From Ganoderma boninense (lineage: Eukaryota; Basidiomycota; Agaricomycetes; Polyporales; Polyporaceae), in contig CM035313.1 in NCBI GenBank assembly GCA_002900995.3, forward strand, positions 3,410,001 to 3,474,000: DNA of 64,000 bases, written 5' to 3'. Position numbers and translations under genes: made by a program. Positions 10,591 through 22,552 of the stretch are shown here, piece by piece. How positions within the stretch are numbered: position 1 is the first letter of the stretch; the number at the start of each line of letters is the position of its first letter. The notes beneath the pieces were generated by a model, which had not been told where the DNA came from, searched no databases, and worked only from the letters and a program-made list of their open reading frames with translations.

Positions 10591-12332
10591 TTACTCTTTT
10601 CCCAAAGATGGCCTTCCTTCTGCGGAGTCGGGGTCAGATGCCGCAGGACCAGTGAGCTCGGCCCGCCACACGTCGGTGGTTGACAGAGTTGAGCTGATGG
10701 AGCCCAGGGCCCGGTCGAAACCAGTGACGGCCGCGTCGTAGAAGTCGCTGCGGTGCTGGGACCGCTGCTTTGCCTTTTGGAGGTCGAACATGAAGCGCGA
10801 GACCAGGATCGCGGTGATGCTGTCGGGAACGTCGGACGTTGTATGAGTCAGAGTCGTGATGGAGGAGGTATGTCAACCATTTTGGAATAATGGTACGTTG
10901 TTAAAGATGGGGGACTCACGGCTCGGTGAAAGCGATGACGTAGCTTGTGTCGTCGCCAACGTGATCCTGCACGGCTATCTACAGAAGCGCGGACCTGTTA
11001 TCAGCATCGTAAGAGCGAGAGCGGGGCATAGCTGACTAGCACGCACCGAGCGGAGCGTGAAGATGAGGTGGAGGAGGTTGAGGATTGCGAGTATTCTGTG
11101 GTGCATAACGTCCCGGTGAACAGTCCGACGCCAGAGGGAAAAGATCTAGTAGGACTGACACGAAATAGATGGTCCCTGAAGTGAAAGTCAGTAAATAAAC
11201 AAGACATGAACGACGTCAATACCATTTATAAGCAGTCGTTGAGCTATCGACGGAATTTTCTGATGTGAGAAACCGCTAGTCGCGGCGCTGCTATAGGTCG
11301 TCATCCATGTCACGGTCACCACAATCGCGTCGGCGATGATCAGAGATGAACGAGGCAGTATGGAAACTGGAAGAGCGGCAAAAATCGATCAGCCCGTTCA
11401 CTACCTTTACAGGAAGCATAGACCTTACAGCTTGATGGGAGCTCAGGTCAGCGTTGTGCTGGTCGCAGCTTGAAACTTGTAGACTCACATCAAGTTAATA
11501 TTGTCCGGAATGATGGTGAAGGTGTCGCATCCCCACACAGGAACTACTTCACCGTAAGACCAGTACAAATGGGTCTATATCCCAGTCGCATTTCAGCACG
11601 CATGCAGTGATGCAGAGCCTGAGATTACTCACAAGGTTGATTCCGAGGGGTACGCAAGAGAGAATAAGCACAGGTATGGCTAGCGACCATCGTTTGCCGC
11701 AAAGGGCGTATGTGCGCAAGGCGGAGAAGACTGCAAGCCGATAGACCAGCTCCAGGAATGATGCACAACGGATGAGTGAGAACGGAATCACTCACGGGCC
11801 CAGGGAATATATTGGAGGTTGTCCAGCACGAATGATGTCATGACCGACGCGTTGCAGCTACGAACTGGATCTGTTGTCAATTCGAAACGTAGGGTGACGA
11901 CACGAGTACCTCTATCGCGAGTTGATTAGATACCCAATGATGTAAAATATCAGCAGAACAGCCTGCCTTATCCGTGTGCGCCGAACTTCCTGAGAAACTA
12001 GAAAGGAAGTAGACAAGGGGAGCGTATCTGTTCAAGACGAACAAGACCGTCGCTGCGGTGACTTTTTCCCTCCAGAAGAGGTTGACCTCTTTCCCAAGTC
12101 CGATTAGCCACTCGTACACGAGCAGAGCTGGGTCACAAGGTCAATACCACCGGACAACGACCACAATGGAATTCGGGACTGACTAGAAATCGCAATCCCA
12201 ATGGAATTTGACGAGGCCCTATGAGAATTACAAGTGTCTTAATTCGGATCATCACTAGGCAAAGGAGGATACTCACATGGCAGCAGCGATTGCAATGAAT
12301 TGCGCATCCTCCTCGGCAGTGGGGGAAGACAT
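10591..12332 (-). CDS. DUF6533 multi-pass membrane protein, tandem copy 1
   Basis: Multi-exon gene beginning MSSPTAEEDAQ at 12332. The first three exons are clear (12277-12332, 12184-12218, and 12127 down to about 11967) and give the DUF6533 signature: LLVYEWLIGLGKEVNLFWREK...LFVLNRYAPLVYFLSS. Later exons encode LDNLQYIPWA, FSALRTYALCGKRWSLAIPVLILS, an YWSYGEVVPVWGC segment, a helix near 11225-11368, and the conserved tail ITAILVSRFMFDLQKAKQR ending at 10591. This agaricomycete family is predicted to have about seven membrane helices; its role is unknown. Exon borders between 11870 and 11970 could not be settled. The C-terminus is shorter than that of copy 2. Confidence 0.75.
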
Positions 12333-13318
12333 TTAGTCGATAAATGGAAAAGATTGAAGGGTTACTAGCAGGATGAGATGGTATGATCTCTGAGGCGGCA
12401 GGTATTTGTACGTAGACACATCCTCTGGATCTGCTTCGAGAAGGGGAGGCGATGGAGGTAATTATAGAAAGGGACATCCACAGGCGCACCATCGTCGATG
12501 ATCTGCCATTCCAGAGTTTACCCCTTTTCTGTTTGTCCCCGTTCTGTTGAGTGAATGCTTGACTACAGCTTCAACCATCACTGTTAGTGTTTGAGACCGG
12601 GATTCCAACACACAGTTGCGCGACTCACTCTGGCACTGCGACACGGTCGCTCGATGTCGACGTTACTGGACAGATGTAAGATGTCGGATGCCATTAAAAC
12701 AGGAAACAGTCCTTACAGGAATAGGAGAGAATATGTTGGACGTGTTCGGCCATGTAGGATGGGCAATGAGCGACAGCGACGATCGAAGAAGTCAGGCACC
12801 GCCACGTAGGCTGGCTCCATGAACTTTGGTGCAAACAGCAGTTCGTGGGTTTCCTAGCATAGACATTTATGACTAGGCGGCTGTTCACATCGTTGGAGCA
12901 AGCGAAAGGAGGTCGCCGGAGTGGTGAAATCGAGTAGATTCCTGTGCGGGTCGTCATGGTATGGAGGCAAACAGATGACTGTCAGACAACTCGCGCGCCG
13001 CAGTCTCCCGGTGATTAAGCGCTCTCTCGCGACAAACACCACATCTCCTTCGCCGCGTGTGCTTGATCTATGCAAGCATCCTCAAACTTTTCTCTACTGC
13101 CTATGCACGACGGTTGGAGCCATTTATAATCCCAAAAGCTTCGAGAGGCCGCTCCGAGTCGGAACTGCTGATAAAATGATACGGACGTACATGCTTATCA
13201 CTAGCACCTTTGGTTGGAGGGGCCAGGAGGGCGCAGATGGCTCTTCGTACAAGAAGCGAATACAATACAATAAAATGCGCCTGGCTCATATTTTGGCGCC
13301 ATCCTACCGGACAGGACA
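12333..13318. other. intergenic with duplicated upstream block
   Basis: Upstream region of DUF6533 copy 1. About 12600-12830 resembles 15425-15680 upstream of copy 2, so the tandem duplication includes the promoter side. No gene supported. Confidence 0.55.
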
Positions 13319-15122
13319 TCACACACTCTCTGAACTTCTGCCTCCCCTCAGACTCGGAGTAGAGTCCGCCTCGAGTATAACGGACGTCACGGCGCCTTTC
13401 CCAAAGACGTCCGGCTCGAACTTCATGAACAAGTCCTCATCCCCCTGGTATGCTGGCCGTCCGCCCACCGCGTAGTGATGGTTGAGGTCCGCTGTGGCTG
13501 GCGTAGGTCCTGACCGCCACACGTCGGACGTCGCCAGAGTCGAGCCGATGGAGCCCAGGGCCCTGTCGAAACCACTGACGGCCGCGTCGGAGAAGTCGCT
13601 GCGGTGCTGGGTCCTCTGCTTCGCTTTCTGGAGGTCGAACATGAAGCGCGAGACAAGGATCGCGGTGATGCTGTCGGAAACGTTGGACGGGTCACGATCA
13701 GCTGAAGTCACGATGGAGGATGAAGATGCCGTTTCATGGGGGACCTACGGCTCGGAGAAGGAGATGATGTAGCTCGTACTATCAAACCCGCCGGCAGTGG
13801 CTATCTACGAAGGCGGTCATGTCAGCGTCATTTGAATGAGAGTTGTGCATGCATAGCTAACTACGTACTGAAAGGAGGGTGAAAGTGAGGTGGAGGACAT
13901 TGAGGATCAGGAGTATTCTGGTGCGTGAGGTCTCAACCGACGGTCCGAAGAAAAGCAGAGAATATCTTGAACTGATATTTATAAGCTGACAGAGCAGGAA
14001 GACATGTACACCGCAAATACCATTTATTAGCAGTCGTTGAGCTATTGACGGGACGCTCCCATGTGAGAACCCGCCAGTCGCGGCACTACTGTATGTCGTC
14101 ACCCAGGTGACGGTTATCACAATCGCGTCTGCGACGATTAACGACGAACGAGGTAGAATGGAAACTGACAGAATGGTCAGGCTCAATCAACACGTCCACG
14201 GCCGAAAGAAGGTGGCAAAAACCTACATCTTGACGCGAGCCGTCAGTTACGTGTGTCGGACACAATATGGACTCTCGTAGACTTACATCAAGTTGATATT
14301 GTCCGGAACGATCGTGATAGTGTTGCATCCCCAAATTGGGACCATCTCACCGTGAGACCAGTAAAAATGGGTCTGTATAGCTCAGTGCTTCAGCATGCGC
14401 ATAACGAGACCGTGTCGAAAACAACTCACAAGGTTGATTCCGATCGGTACGGATGAGAGAACGAGCACGGGTATTGCCACTGTCCATCGTTTACCACACA
14501 GGGCATATGTACGTAGAGCGGAGAATACTGCAAGTAGGTCAGCTGAGGGAATGATGCGCAACGAATGCGCGGTCACTGACCACTCACATGCCCAGGGAAT
14601 ATATTGGAAATTGTCCAAAGCGAACGATGATAGCACCGACGCGTTGCAACTACGAACCATACTTGTGGTTAATCCAAAAGATAGAGTGACGGGTTAAGTA
14701 CCTCTACCTCGAATAAATTAGCAACCCGAGATTTGCATATTCGCAGCGCTGGGCCTCACCTTGTCTGTGTGCGCCGAACCTCCTGAGAAACTAGAGAGGA
14801 AGTAGACCAGGGGAGCATATCTGTTCAAGAGGAACAAGATCGTCGCAGCGGTGACCTTCTCCTTCCAGAAGAGGTTGATCTCCTTCCCGAACCCGATTAT
14901 CCACTCGTATACGAGTAGAGCTGGGTCGCAAAATCAATGACCCTCAAATGATGACCGCAACGGCATTCGGGACGCACCGGTAACGGCAACCACAATGTAA
15001 TTCGACGGGGCCCTTTGGAAGGAATGGATACCTTAACCAGCGTGACGGAAACGTGAGACTCACAAGGCAGCAGCGATGGCGATTAGCTGCGCTTCTTCCT
15101 CTGCGGCCGTAGGTGACGACAT
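13319..15122 (-). CDS. DUF6533 multi-pass membrane protein, tandem copy 2
   Basis: Paralogue of the gene at 10591-12332 with the same exon layout. The start at 15122 gives MSSPTAAEEEAQLIAIAAA. The short second exon and the third rebuild VTALLVYEWIIGFGKEINLFW and LNRYAPLVYFLSS. Further exons hold RCEYANLGLLIYS, FALDNFQYIPWA, FSALRTYALCGKRWTVAIPVLVLS, YWSHGEMVPIWGC, and the tail LVSRFMFDLQKAKQRTQHRSD. About 50 further residues follow that copy 1 lacks. The stretch between HTDK and RCEYAN (about 14740-14765) does not join in frame with any normal-sized intron I could find, so this point is either an odd splice or a frame lesion. Membrane protein of unknown function. Confidence 0.72.
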
Positions 15123-16385
15123 TTTAGACGATATAGTGACTGGGCCGAAGTTTCAGGGGTGAAGTGATAGACACCTGGGAGGATATTGTCCTTACCTAAC
15201 TCTCGGGCTGAAGATTATCGAGGATGGATCTCTCAGGAGACAGTGAGATACTTATACATGGGCACGTCCCTCTCGATTGGCTTCAACCACGGCCGAGGCG
15301 ACGGAGGTAATCATGGAGAAGGGCCTCTTCAGCTGCGCCATCGTTGACCCCTTTGCCATTCCAGAATTCTTCACTGCTCCCACTTAGTCAATGCTAGACC
15401 ACAGCTTGGAGTGTTAGTGTTAGGCGTCGATATCCAAGCAGTCGAGCGACTCACTCTGGCGGCACTGCGACACGGTCGCGCGATGTCGAATTTGCTGGAC
15501 AGATGTGAGATGGACACCATGCAAACACCCCTCCAAAAACAGAATACGGCCCCTCACAGGCAAGGGAGAGGAGCAAAAAAGAAGATAGAGTTGGATGCGC
15601 CGATGCAGGAACGGCGAGGAACGACGGCGACGATCCAAAGATGTTCAAGAAGCGAGGCACCGCCACATGGCGCCCCTTCTGCAAACAGCAGTCCGCGCGG
15701 TTCCTGGCGTCGACATCTCGGACACAGCGACCGTCATCTCCATCTATGTTCTTCGCCACGTTTTATTGAGTTCAATATGTCGGAGGTCGTGCATGCCGAC
15801 GAGCAGGCAAGGTCCTGCGGAGATACGGAAGTGAGGTGGAGCGCTCGAGTTACATACACCATTTGTTGATTGAGAAAAGACCAAGGTGCGAACGCGCACA
15901 CCTGGCTTCCAACTTTAGAGTGAACTTAAGGCGACCGTCATGCCGCAGAGAGAGATTCGAACACCTACGACTGATACATGTATGACAGACGAAACGAATA
16001 TAGCTACACGGGTGCGACCAAGTCTAGTCTACAATGTGACACACCGCCGAGAAGATATGCAAGGGAAATAGTGTATATACTAGCGTACGCGTACCGGTGT
16101 CACCCAGGCATCGCGGGAGGTATACGAAAGATCACGCCAGATAATAGTGGGTAGTGCAGTAACGTACCGAAGCCGATGCGAGGGTGAGGTAACGATGGAT
16201 ACAGTAACAGATTGTGCATTCCAGGTCCATGGGGATAGTTCCTGGAAGATAGGAGAGAGCATTGAACTGGGTGAGGGGGTTGGTCGGAGTGCGGCATCAT
16301 TGTACGAGGATATCGAGGACTGTGTAGCCTAAGCTTTGGTCCGTGACAGGCCGTCGTGTATGCGGCCATGCTTACGGGTTTGCCC
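15123..16385. other. intergenic
   Basis: Holds the duplicated upstream block of DUF6533 copy 2 (to about 15760), then about 600 bp of unassigned sequence before the stop of the convergently neighbouring synthetase gene. No supported gene. Confidence 0.5.
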
Positions 16386-19300
16386 TTACTTCGGCTTCTG
16401 GAGCATCGTCATGATCGCCTCGATCCCCTTCATTCCCAGGCCGCCCTTCGGATAGCAGATATACAGCTGCCAGAACAATGCGTCAGCATCGCGATCCATC
16501 TCACCTCGAATCCCGCCATGCCCCCTCCCCGACATCGCCCAGGCACGGCAACAGCAGCAACATGACCACTCACCGGATCGCGCCACGTCCCAAACTTGCT
16601 CCTGAAGTCGCCCTTGTTCGTCAGGTTGAACGTCGACGACAGCCCGTTGTACGCCTTCTCCAGCGTCTTCACGCGGAACCCGTGGATGTTCTCCACCGCC
16701 TGGAACTTCCCCGTCGCCCCCGCGCCAAACGTCGCGCTCTTCACGCCCGCGTCCCCAAGCTTCTTGATGACGTACGCGAGGATGTACTCGATGGCGCCGA
16801 GCGGCGCCCCCGGGAACTCCAGCGCCCACTTGATCTGGAAGCCGTGTTTCGGCGCGAGCTGGGCGAGCACGACCATCGCGCACGGCTTTAAGTTTAACGA
16901 CGACATCATCAGCATCAGAATTCACCGCCCGCACGAATCCCCCAACGAGCGTCGGGGCTCTGAGCCCCCCGCGGCAGAGAGACGGGAACGCACCTTTCCC
17001 GTCTTGTCCACAGCATAGAAGTACTTGCGGTGCTGCACGTCGTCGAACGGCCGCACGCCCGTCAAGTGTATCTGGGTGCCCCTGCGGCTCGCCTCCCAGT
17101 CCCTGCAGCGCTGCTCGAGCTGCGCCCTGACCGCCCGGTCCATCTCCGAGCCCTGGCCCACCTCGACGAGCCGCACGCCCTCGCGCTCCGCGCGGTGGAT
17201 CTTGCGCCGCACCGTCTTGTCGTGCGCCGCCGGGTCCACCTCCGTCGGGTTGATGCGCTCCTCCGCGACCGCGAGCACCGCCGCCCACCCGAGCTCCTCC
17301 GCGAGGTACCGCTCCGTCGGCTTGTCCGCGCAGCACCAGACCGGCTTCAGGCTCTCCTCGTGCAGGAACGCCAGGAACGCCTTCGCGACGCGCGGGACCT
17401 GCTCGGGCGTGCACAGCGGGCTGCCGAAGATGACTGCAAACCCGTTCTGGGGGATGTAGCCGACCGCGGCCGCTGTCGCCTTGTCGCGCCAGATGGTCCA
17501 CGCCGGATCCACCCAGCTCGTGTTCGTCGCGTCGCCGTACTTCGCGATGAGCTGCCACAATAGCAGTTGAGTTAGCCACCTGCTGAACAGTGAGGTTACA
17601 CATGGCATAATGACTACGCACATTCTCAAGCGGGGGCATCTCGAGATGCCGCTTGCCAGTGAGGAACGTCTCCGACTCGGGGCCGTGCAAGATGAGCGAC
17701 GTCGCAGCCATCGCTGCGGCCTCCGCAGGGTCCTGGTTGCGCACGCCGAAGCTGCGCGGATCTCGAGGGAATAGACTCGCCCAGCGAATGTTCCCGAGCT
17801 TCAGCAACAGCATGACAATGCGCTCGAGGCCGACGCCGCCGCCGCCATGCTAGAGTCAGAGTCACACTTGAGCCGGCGCGCTACGGATGAGAGAATGGAA
17901 CGCTGCGTACTGGAGGGCATCCCCACTTGAACCCTTCGACGTAATCCTTCATTGTCTCCGGATCTACCTGCAACTCGCGCATGCGCTGCTCGAGGAACGG
18001 AGCATCGTGAATACGCTGACCGCCCGAGAGGATCTCCTCCCCCCGGAGGAAGAAGTCGTACGAATTGGACAGCCTCTGAGTCACCGTCAGCGACATTGAA
18101 CCGCAGAGCGCAGCGAACCTAAAAGCTCACGTCGTTGTCATGATCCGGCATGGTGTAGAACGGCCGCGCGTCAAGCGGGAACTTGTCCAGGATGTAGTAG
18201 TCCGCGCCATACTTCTCCTTCACGAGCTGGCCGAGGCGCTGCTCCGCGCGCGTGCTGAGGTCCTCGAACTCGCTCGGCTCCTTGCCGTACTCTCCCTTCC
18301 AGCCTGACTCCTTCAGCATCCGGATGCCCTCCGCGAACTTCAACCGGGGCGTCTCGTCGAGGATGACGACGTCGTCGTGCGGGTACGTCAGCTTCACGAC
18401 CTCGATCTGGACGGTCGCGATAAATCAGCACGGTCGACAAAAAATGACGAGCGCGCGCGCATACCTCATCCTTATATCGAGCGAGCAAGGTCTTGAACAC
18501 GAACTTGAGGCACTCGTCGAGCATCTCCAAGACTTCGTGATAGTGCGTCTCGATGGCCATTTCGAGATCCAGGCCCGTGAACTCCGTGAGGTGCCTGTGC
18601 GTGTTCGAGTTCTCCGCACGGAACACGGGGCCGATCTCGAAGACGCGCTCCATGTCCGCCGCGATGCACATCTGCTTCGCGAGCTGCGGGCTCTGCGCGA
18701 GGCACGCGGGCCGGCGGAAGTAGTCGACCTTGAACACAGCCGCGCCCGACTCAGTCGAGGCGCCTTGAAACTTGGACGAGTGGATCTCCGTAAATCCCCG
18801 CTCGTGCAGGAATGAACGGAAGAGCGCGCAGACGCCAGCCTGGATGTGGAAAATGGACTGCGACGCCGGTGACTAAACACACGTAAAATGTTAGCTCTGC
18901 GTCTGCGCCACAGACGATGGAGTCCGACTCACTCGCAGGTCCAGCACACGGTGATCTAGACGCGTCCGCTCTCCGACCTTTGCGAACTGGGCATCTCCCT
19001 ATGCCAAACATGTCAGACGGCCCTGACGACAACATGCACAATAGAAGCACACTTGCCTTCTCGTAGCACTTCTTTGGCCGCGAGACGTCCTGGACCTGGA
19101 ACGGCAATTTATCTGACGGCGCGGCCACCACGAACAGCTATCCGACACGTCAGGACCAGCGTGGCCAAAACACGTAACGGAAAGAGCTCTCAGAGACGCA
19201 CCCTCCGGATCTTGACCTCGAACTGGCGGATGGTCGTGCCACGGACCTCTCCGTGGTCGGGCGGCGGCCGCTGGATGGTCCCGTCGACGATGACGATGGA

Positions 19301-20224
19301 CTCGCGCGCGATGCCCCGCGCCCACCGGACCATGAGCTGCGAGACCTTGTCTGGCTCCTCCCGGAGGACGCCCTGGATGGTGCAGAACCGGTGGCGGAGG
19401 ACCATGAACAGCATTTTCGCGCCTGTATGCACAGTCATTTCCTGCACAAATGAAACGGCACATAGATCGGAGCGCACTTAGCGGCCGGAGGTGGTGGACG
19501 CGCGCGCGGAAGATAACGTTGTCGCCTTCGTGTTTGTTCGGGATATCTCGGAGGCTGTCGAACTGCCGATCTGGAGAGGAGGGGGACAGAGGGTGAGTGG
19601 ACTCGGATTGGTTCCAAACACAGCATGTAGAATCGCCCTCGGTACTCACCCGCTCGCCACTGCGACATGTTCAGAGGACAGTCTCCCCAGTTCTCCTTCA
19701 ACGGACACTGACAACACCGGTATCAACGACCACACTCGAACCGCGCGGGGGAATAGAGAGACACGACGTACATGAGAGTGCGCCCACCGCATGCGGGCTT
19801 CCCGAACGCGGCGCTCCTCCTCGTCCTTGGCCTCCCGCTCCGCCTTCCTGTCCTCCTTCTGCTCCGTGAACGACAGGTTCCTGACGCATACGTTGATGCT
19901 ATTGGGACGCGGTCCGGCGCTCCCGTTCGCGTTCACGTTCACGTTCGCGTTCGCCTCTTCCTGCTGCCTCTGGGCCGCGGTGAGGGTTCCGCGGCCGGTC
20001 TGGTCCGCGACGACGTGCTTGGGATGGGGGCCGTCCGCGACAGGCCCGCCGCCCGCGTCGCCGTTCGCGTGCCCGTCGATGACGATCACGTCGCTGGTGG
20101 TGCTGTTGCTCGGGATCGGAAACGGGAGCGGGTCTACGGTGGTGGAGCTCGTCGAGCTGCTCTTCGAGTGCGTGCGCGAGTGGTTGTGCACGACCTTGGA
20201 TATGGCCCGCTTGATGGACGACAT
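16386..20224 (-). CDS. erdS: aspartyl-tRNA synthetase-DUF2156 fusion (ErdS-type ergosteryl-aspartate synthase)
   Basis: A 13-exon gene for a 999-aa protein. Exons run from 19772-20224 down to 16386-16466, and all phases join. Residues 1-150 form a charged, low-complexity extension. Then comes the OB-fold (FRARVHHLRPLS) and a class II AspRS core: FRAENSNTHRHLTEFTGLD (motif 2) and GGGVGLERIVMLLL (motif 3). About 310 residues follow after motif 3, encoded by exons 11-13 (WVDPAWTIWRDKA, GTQIHLTGVRPFDD, HGFQIKWALEFPG). They match the GNAT-like DUF2156 fold of tRNA-dependent lipid aminoacyltransferases. Known fusions of this kind charge tRNA-Asp and transfer aspartate to the 3-beta hydroxyl of ergosterol. 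The assignment rests on domain architecture; a separate housekeeping AspRS is expected elsewhere. Intron 5 uses a GC donor (AAG|GCAAGT at 19056). Confidence 0.88.
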
Positions 20225-20840
20225 GGTCGAGAGTGCGGTGGGGAACTGGGATTGAGAGGAGGAGGCCAGCATGCTGGGCCCCGGACGCGGAATCTATGCG
20301 ATATGCGAAGTGGTGTGTGAGAGGAGTGCGAGATAGGGGGTGTGCGGTCCCGGGAGGAGAGCGGTTGGTAAGAACGGGCCCGAGGGCGGTTTTCTCCTCC
20401 CGTGCAGGCGACTTGGCGGCGTGCCAAAGACGCGACGTCATCGCTCTGGCTTATGGAGACGTCATCGTGCACCTTCCGAATTACATCCTCGTGGCAATCC
20501 GATTCGTCGACACTCGACAGCAATGCGTCGACGCCCACAATTGTAAGCCGCGACCTTTTCCAGGCCGTTCACGTAGTTGAACTCTACTTAGTGCGTGACA
20601 CAGCCGTCTCTCTCGGGCGGATGACAATCGCCCAAGACCTGTCTCGATCGGACTTGGCTCTGTAAGACGCCGACACACCACGTCAGCTGCTTGAGCGCCC
20701 AGCCGCACATCTTGGAGAGCACTTACTTATGTATCGCAAACTCCACAACACTCCCTACGTCTAGCCTGATCGGAGGCTTTGAGCGTCGGGACCGCCTGTG
20801 GGACGGTGGACCGGAGTGGAGGCGCTCCACCCAATTGATA

Positions 20841-21556
20841 AGATTGGCCCAGTGCACTTTCGGGGGCATCACGTGATGTAAATACGTCACGCTCGAGCAC
20901 TTTTGGCGGGGGCGAAACACCAAAGAACTATAGGCTCTGCGAAACTGCCCTTAGACAAAAAAGTACGACCGTAACTTTGTGGAGGCATGCTCATTCTACA
21001 AAGTTACGGTTTTTGATTTTTGAATTTCGGACCTGTGCGAGAGGAGATGCGAAAGTTCTGTCGGCCATGGGAGGACGGCGTCTGTCTAATGGCGGACTTA
21101 ACAGTCCCGATCAGGCGTTATCAGACACAAATATCCGGAGTTTCCACCACCTCGCTCGCGGTCTTCCTCTGCTCTCCCATGCCTAATACGATAGCATCGC
21201 GAAATGGTCTATATGCACAATGATGGCCTTACTAGTGATGTGAGGTCCCCGCGCACGACTGGCACAGCGTCAGAGGGCGCACCGTATATGGAGACCTCCA
21301 AACTCGGAATCAACCCAGTACCTTTCGAAATTGTCGTCGCGGTGCCCCCGCGGTCATTCAGGTGCATTTGTGTGGTGTCCTTTTCATGGCTCTCACTCTC
21401 GCGGCGTACATTCGCGCCATGAGGAACATACTGTCTCTGGAGGCTCATGCACCCAGGACTTAACGTCCATTATTCCACGCCCTGATCCTTCAAGCGCTCA
21501 CTTCACGTGATTGGTCACGGATGTCACGACCCCCCGAAAGTGCACTGGGCCAATCT
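20841..21556. mobile_element. 716-bp TIR element flanked by TA (MITE-like)
   Basis: The ends are perfect 26-bp inverted repeats: 20841-20866 (begins AGATTGGCCCAG) and 21531-21556. Each end is bordered by the dinucleotide TA (20839-20840 and 21557-21558), as expected for a Tc1/mariner-type target duplication. No transposase frame lies inside. A 12-bp internal palindrome (20969-20980 and 20998-21009) is present. It is best read as a non-autonomous element. The superfamily is inferred only from the TA flanks. Confidence 0.8.
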
Positions 21557-21991
21557 TACGCGACGAGCGGCTGCTATCTTCGTCGGATTTTGCGAGGCCT
21601 GCAGGCAGTGAGCACGCCAACACCCAGCATATTTAGGATGGAGCCAAACGCTTATGTATACTGGTGCGTGCATGTGCGACGTTCAGGCTGATGAGGTACG
21701 TCGAGCAGTGCATCAAATTATACAACAAGGTCACGAACTCTTCCTTAGCTCGTGCCACCGCAACCCTGTGTTCGACTCCTACTCATGCCAATAAGTAATG
21801 TTTCTCTGGGCTACACTCACCAGCCATCCACCACTTGGGAAATACATGAGTTCTTGTTCTTCATCTCCTTGTCACTCACGTTTTATTCCTGAACCAGCAT
21901 ACTTGCGGCGTGAAGATGTATCAATAAACCACAAGTCTCAAAGCAAAGTCGAAGAGCGAAGCTCTCACCGAGATAGTAAACTTCCAATACT

Positions 21992-22552
21992 TCACTGCAC
22001 GAAAGCCCTGATCCGCCGAATCAGCTTGCCCCCCTCCTTGCTCTCCCCCTTCTCCACGTACGCCTCCCGTGCATACCCCACGAGCTCATGCAGCGCCGGC
22101 GGCAGGTGCTCGTAGCCTGCGGTGGGCATCCCGAGCTCCGTATGGCGCGGCTCCCACGCGTACACCCCCGTCGTCCTGAGCCTCAGCCCTCCTCCTCCTC
22201 CCGGCATCTTCACGTGCAGGTAGTCGCTCGCGCGGCAGCTGTAGTCGCTCGAGACGTTCCAGAAGCCCCGGTACGTGCCCGTGTCAGGGAGCCCGGCGAC
22301 GTCCTCGGCGAGGAGCGCAAGCGTCGCGAAGTCGCGCGGGCGCAGCGCCAGGACGCGCCCGTTGGCGTCGACGGCGATGTCAGGGCGGAAGAGGGCCATG
22401 GTGAAGGAGTCGGGGGACGACATCGTGCTCATGCGGGAGAGGAAGACGAGGGCGTCGAGTGAGGGCTCAAACGTGGAGGCGTCGGGGTGGGGAGTCGCGC
22501 GGGCGTGCCAGCCTTCCGCCGAGGTGGATGTGGACGTGGATGTGGACGTCAT
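21992..22552 (-). CDS. small orphan protein, copy 1 (intact)
   Basis: 186-aa intronless gene. The start at 22552 opens with a MTSTSTSTS repeat; an in-frame ATG upstream at 22663 is not shared with the second copy. The middle contains SFTMALFRPDIAVDANGRVLA, PRDFATLALLAEDVAGLPDTG and DYLHVKMPGGG; the end is HLPPALHELVGYAREAY. I do not recognise the family. A second copy with 1-bp frame damage lies at 30379-30928, also on the minus strand. A TATATA motif sits about 60 bp upstream in both copies. The conserved frame between copies outside the lesion suggests a real gene. Confidence 0.65.
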   Translation of the reverse strand: MTSTSTSTSTSAEGWHARATPHPDASTFEPSLDALVFLSRMSTMSSPDSFTMALFRPDIAVDANGRVLALRPRDFATLALLAEDVAGLPDTGTYRGFWNVSSDYSCRASDYLHVKMPGGGGGLRLRTTGVYAWEPRHTELGMPTAGYEHLPPALHELVGYAREAYVEKGESKEGGKLIRRIRAFVQ

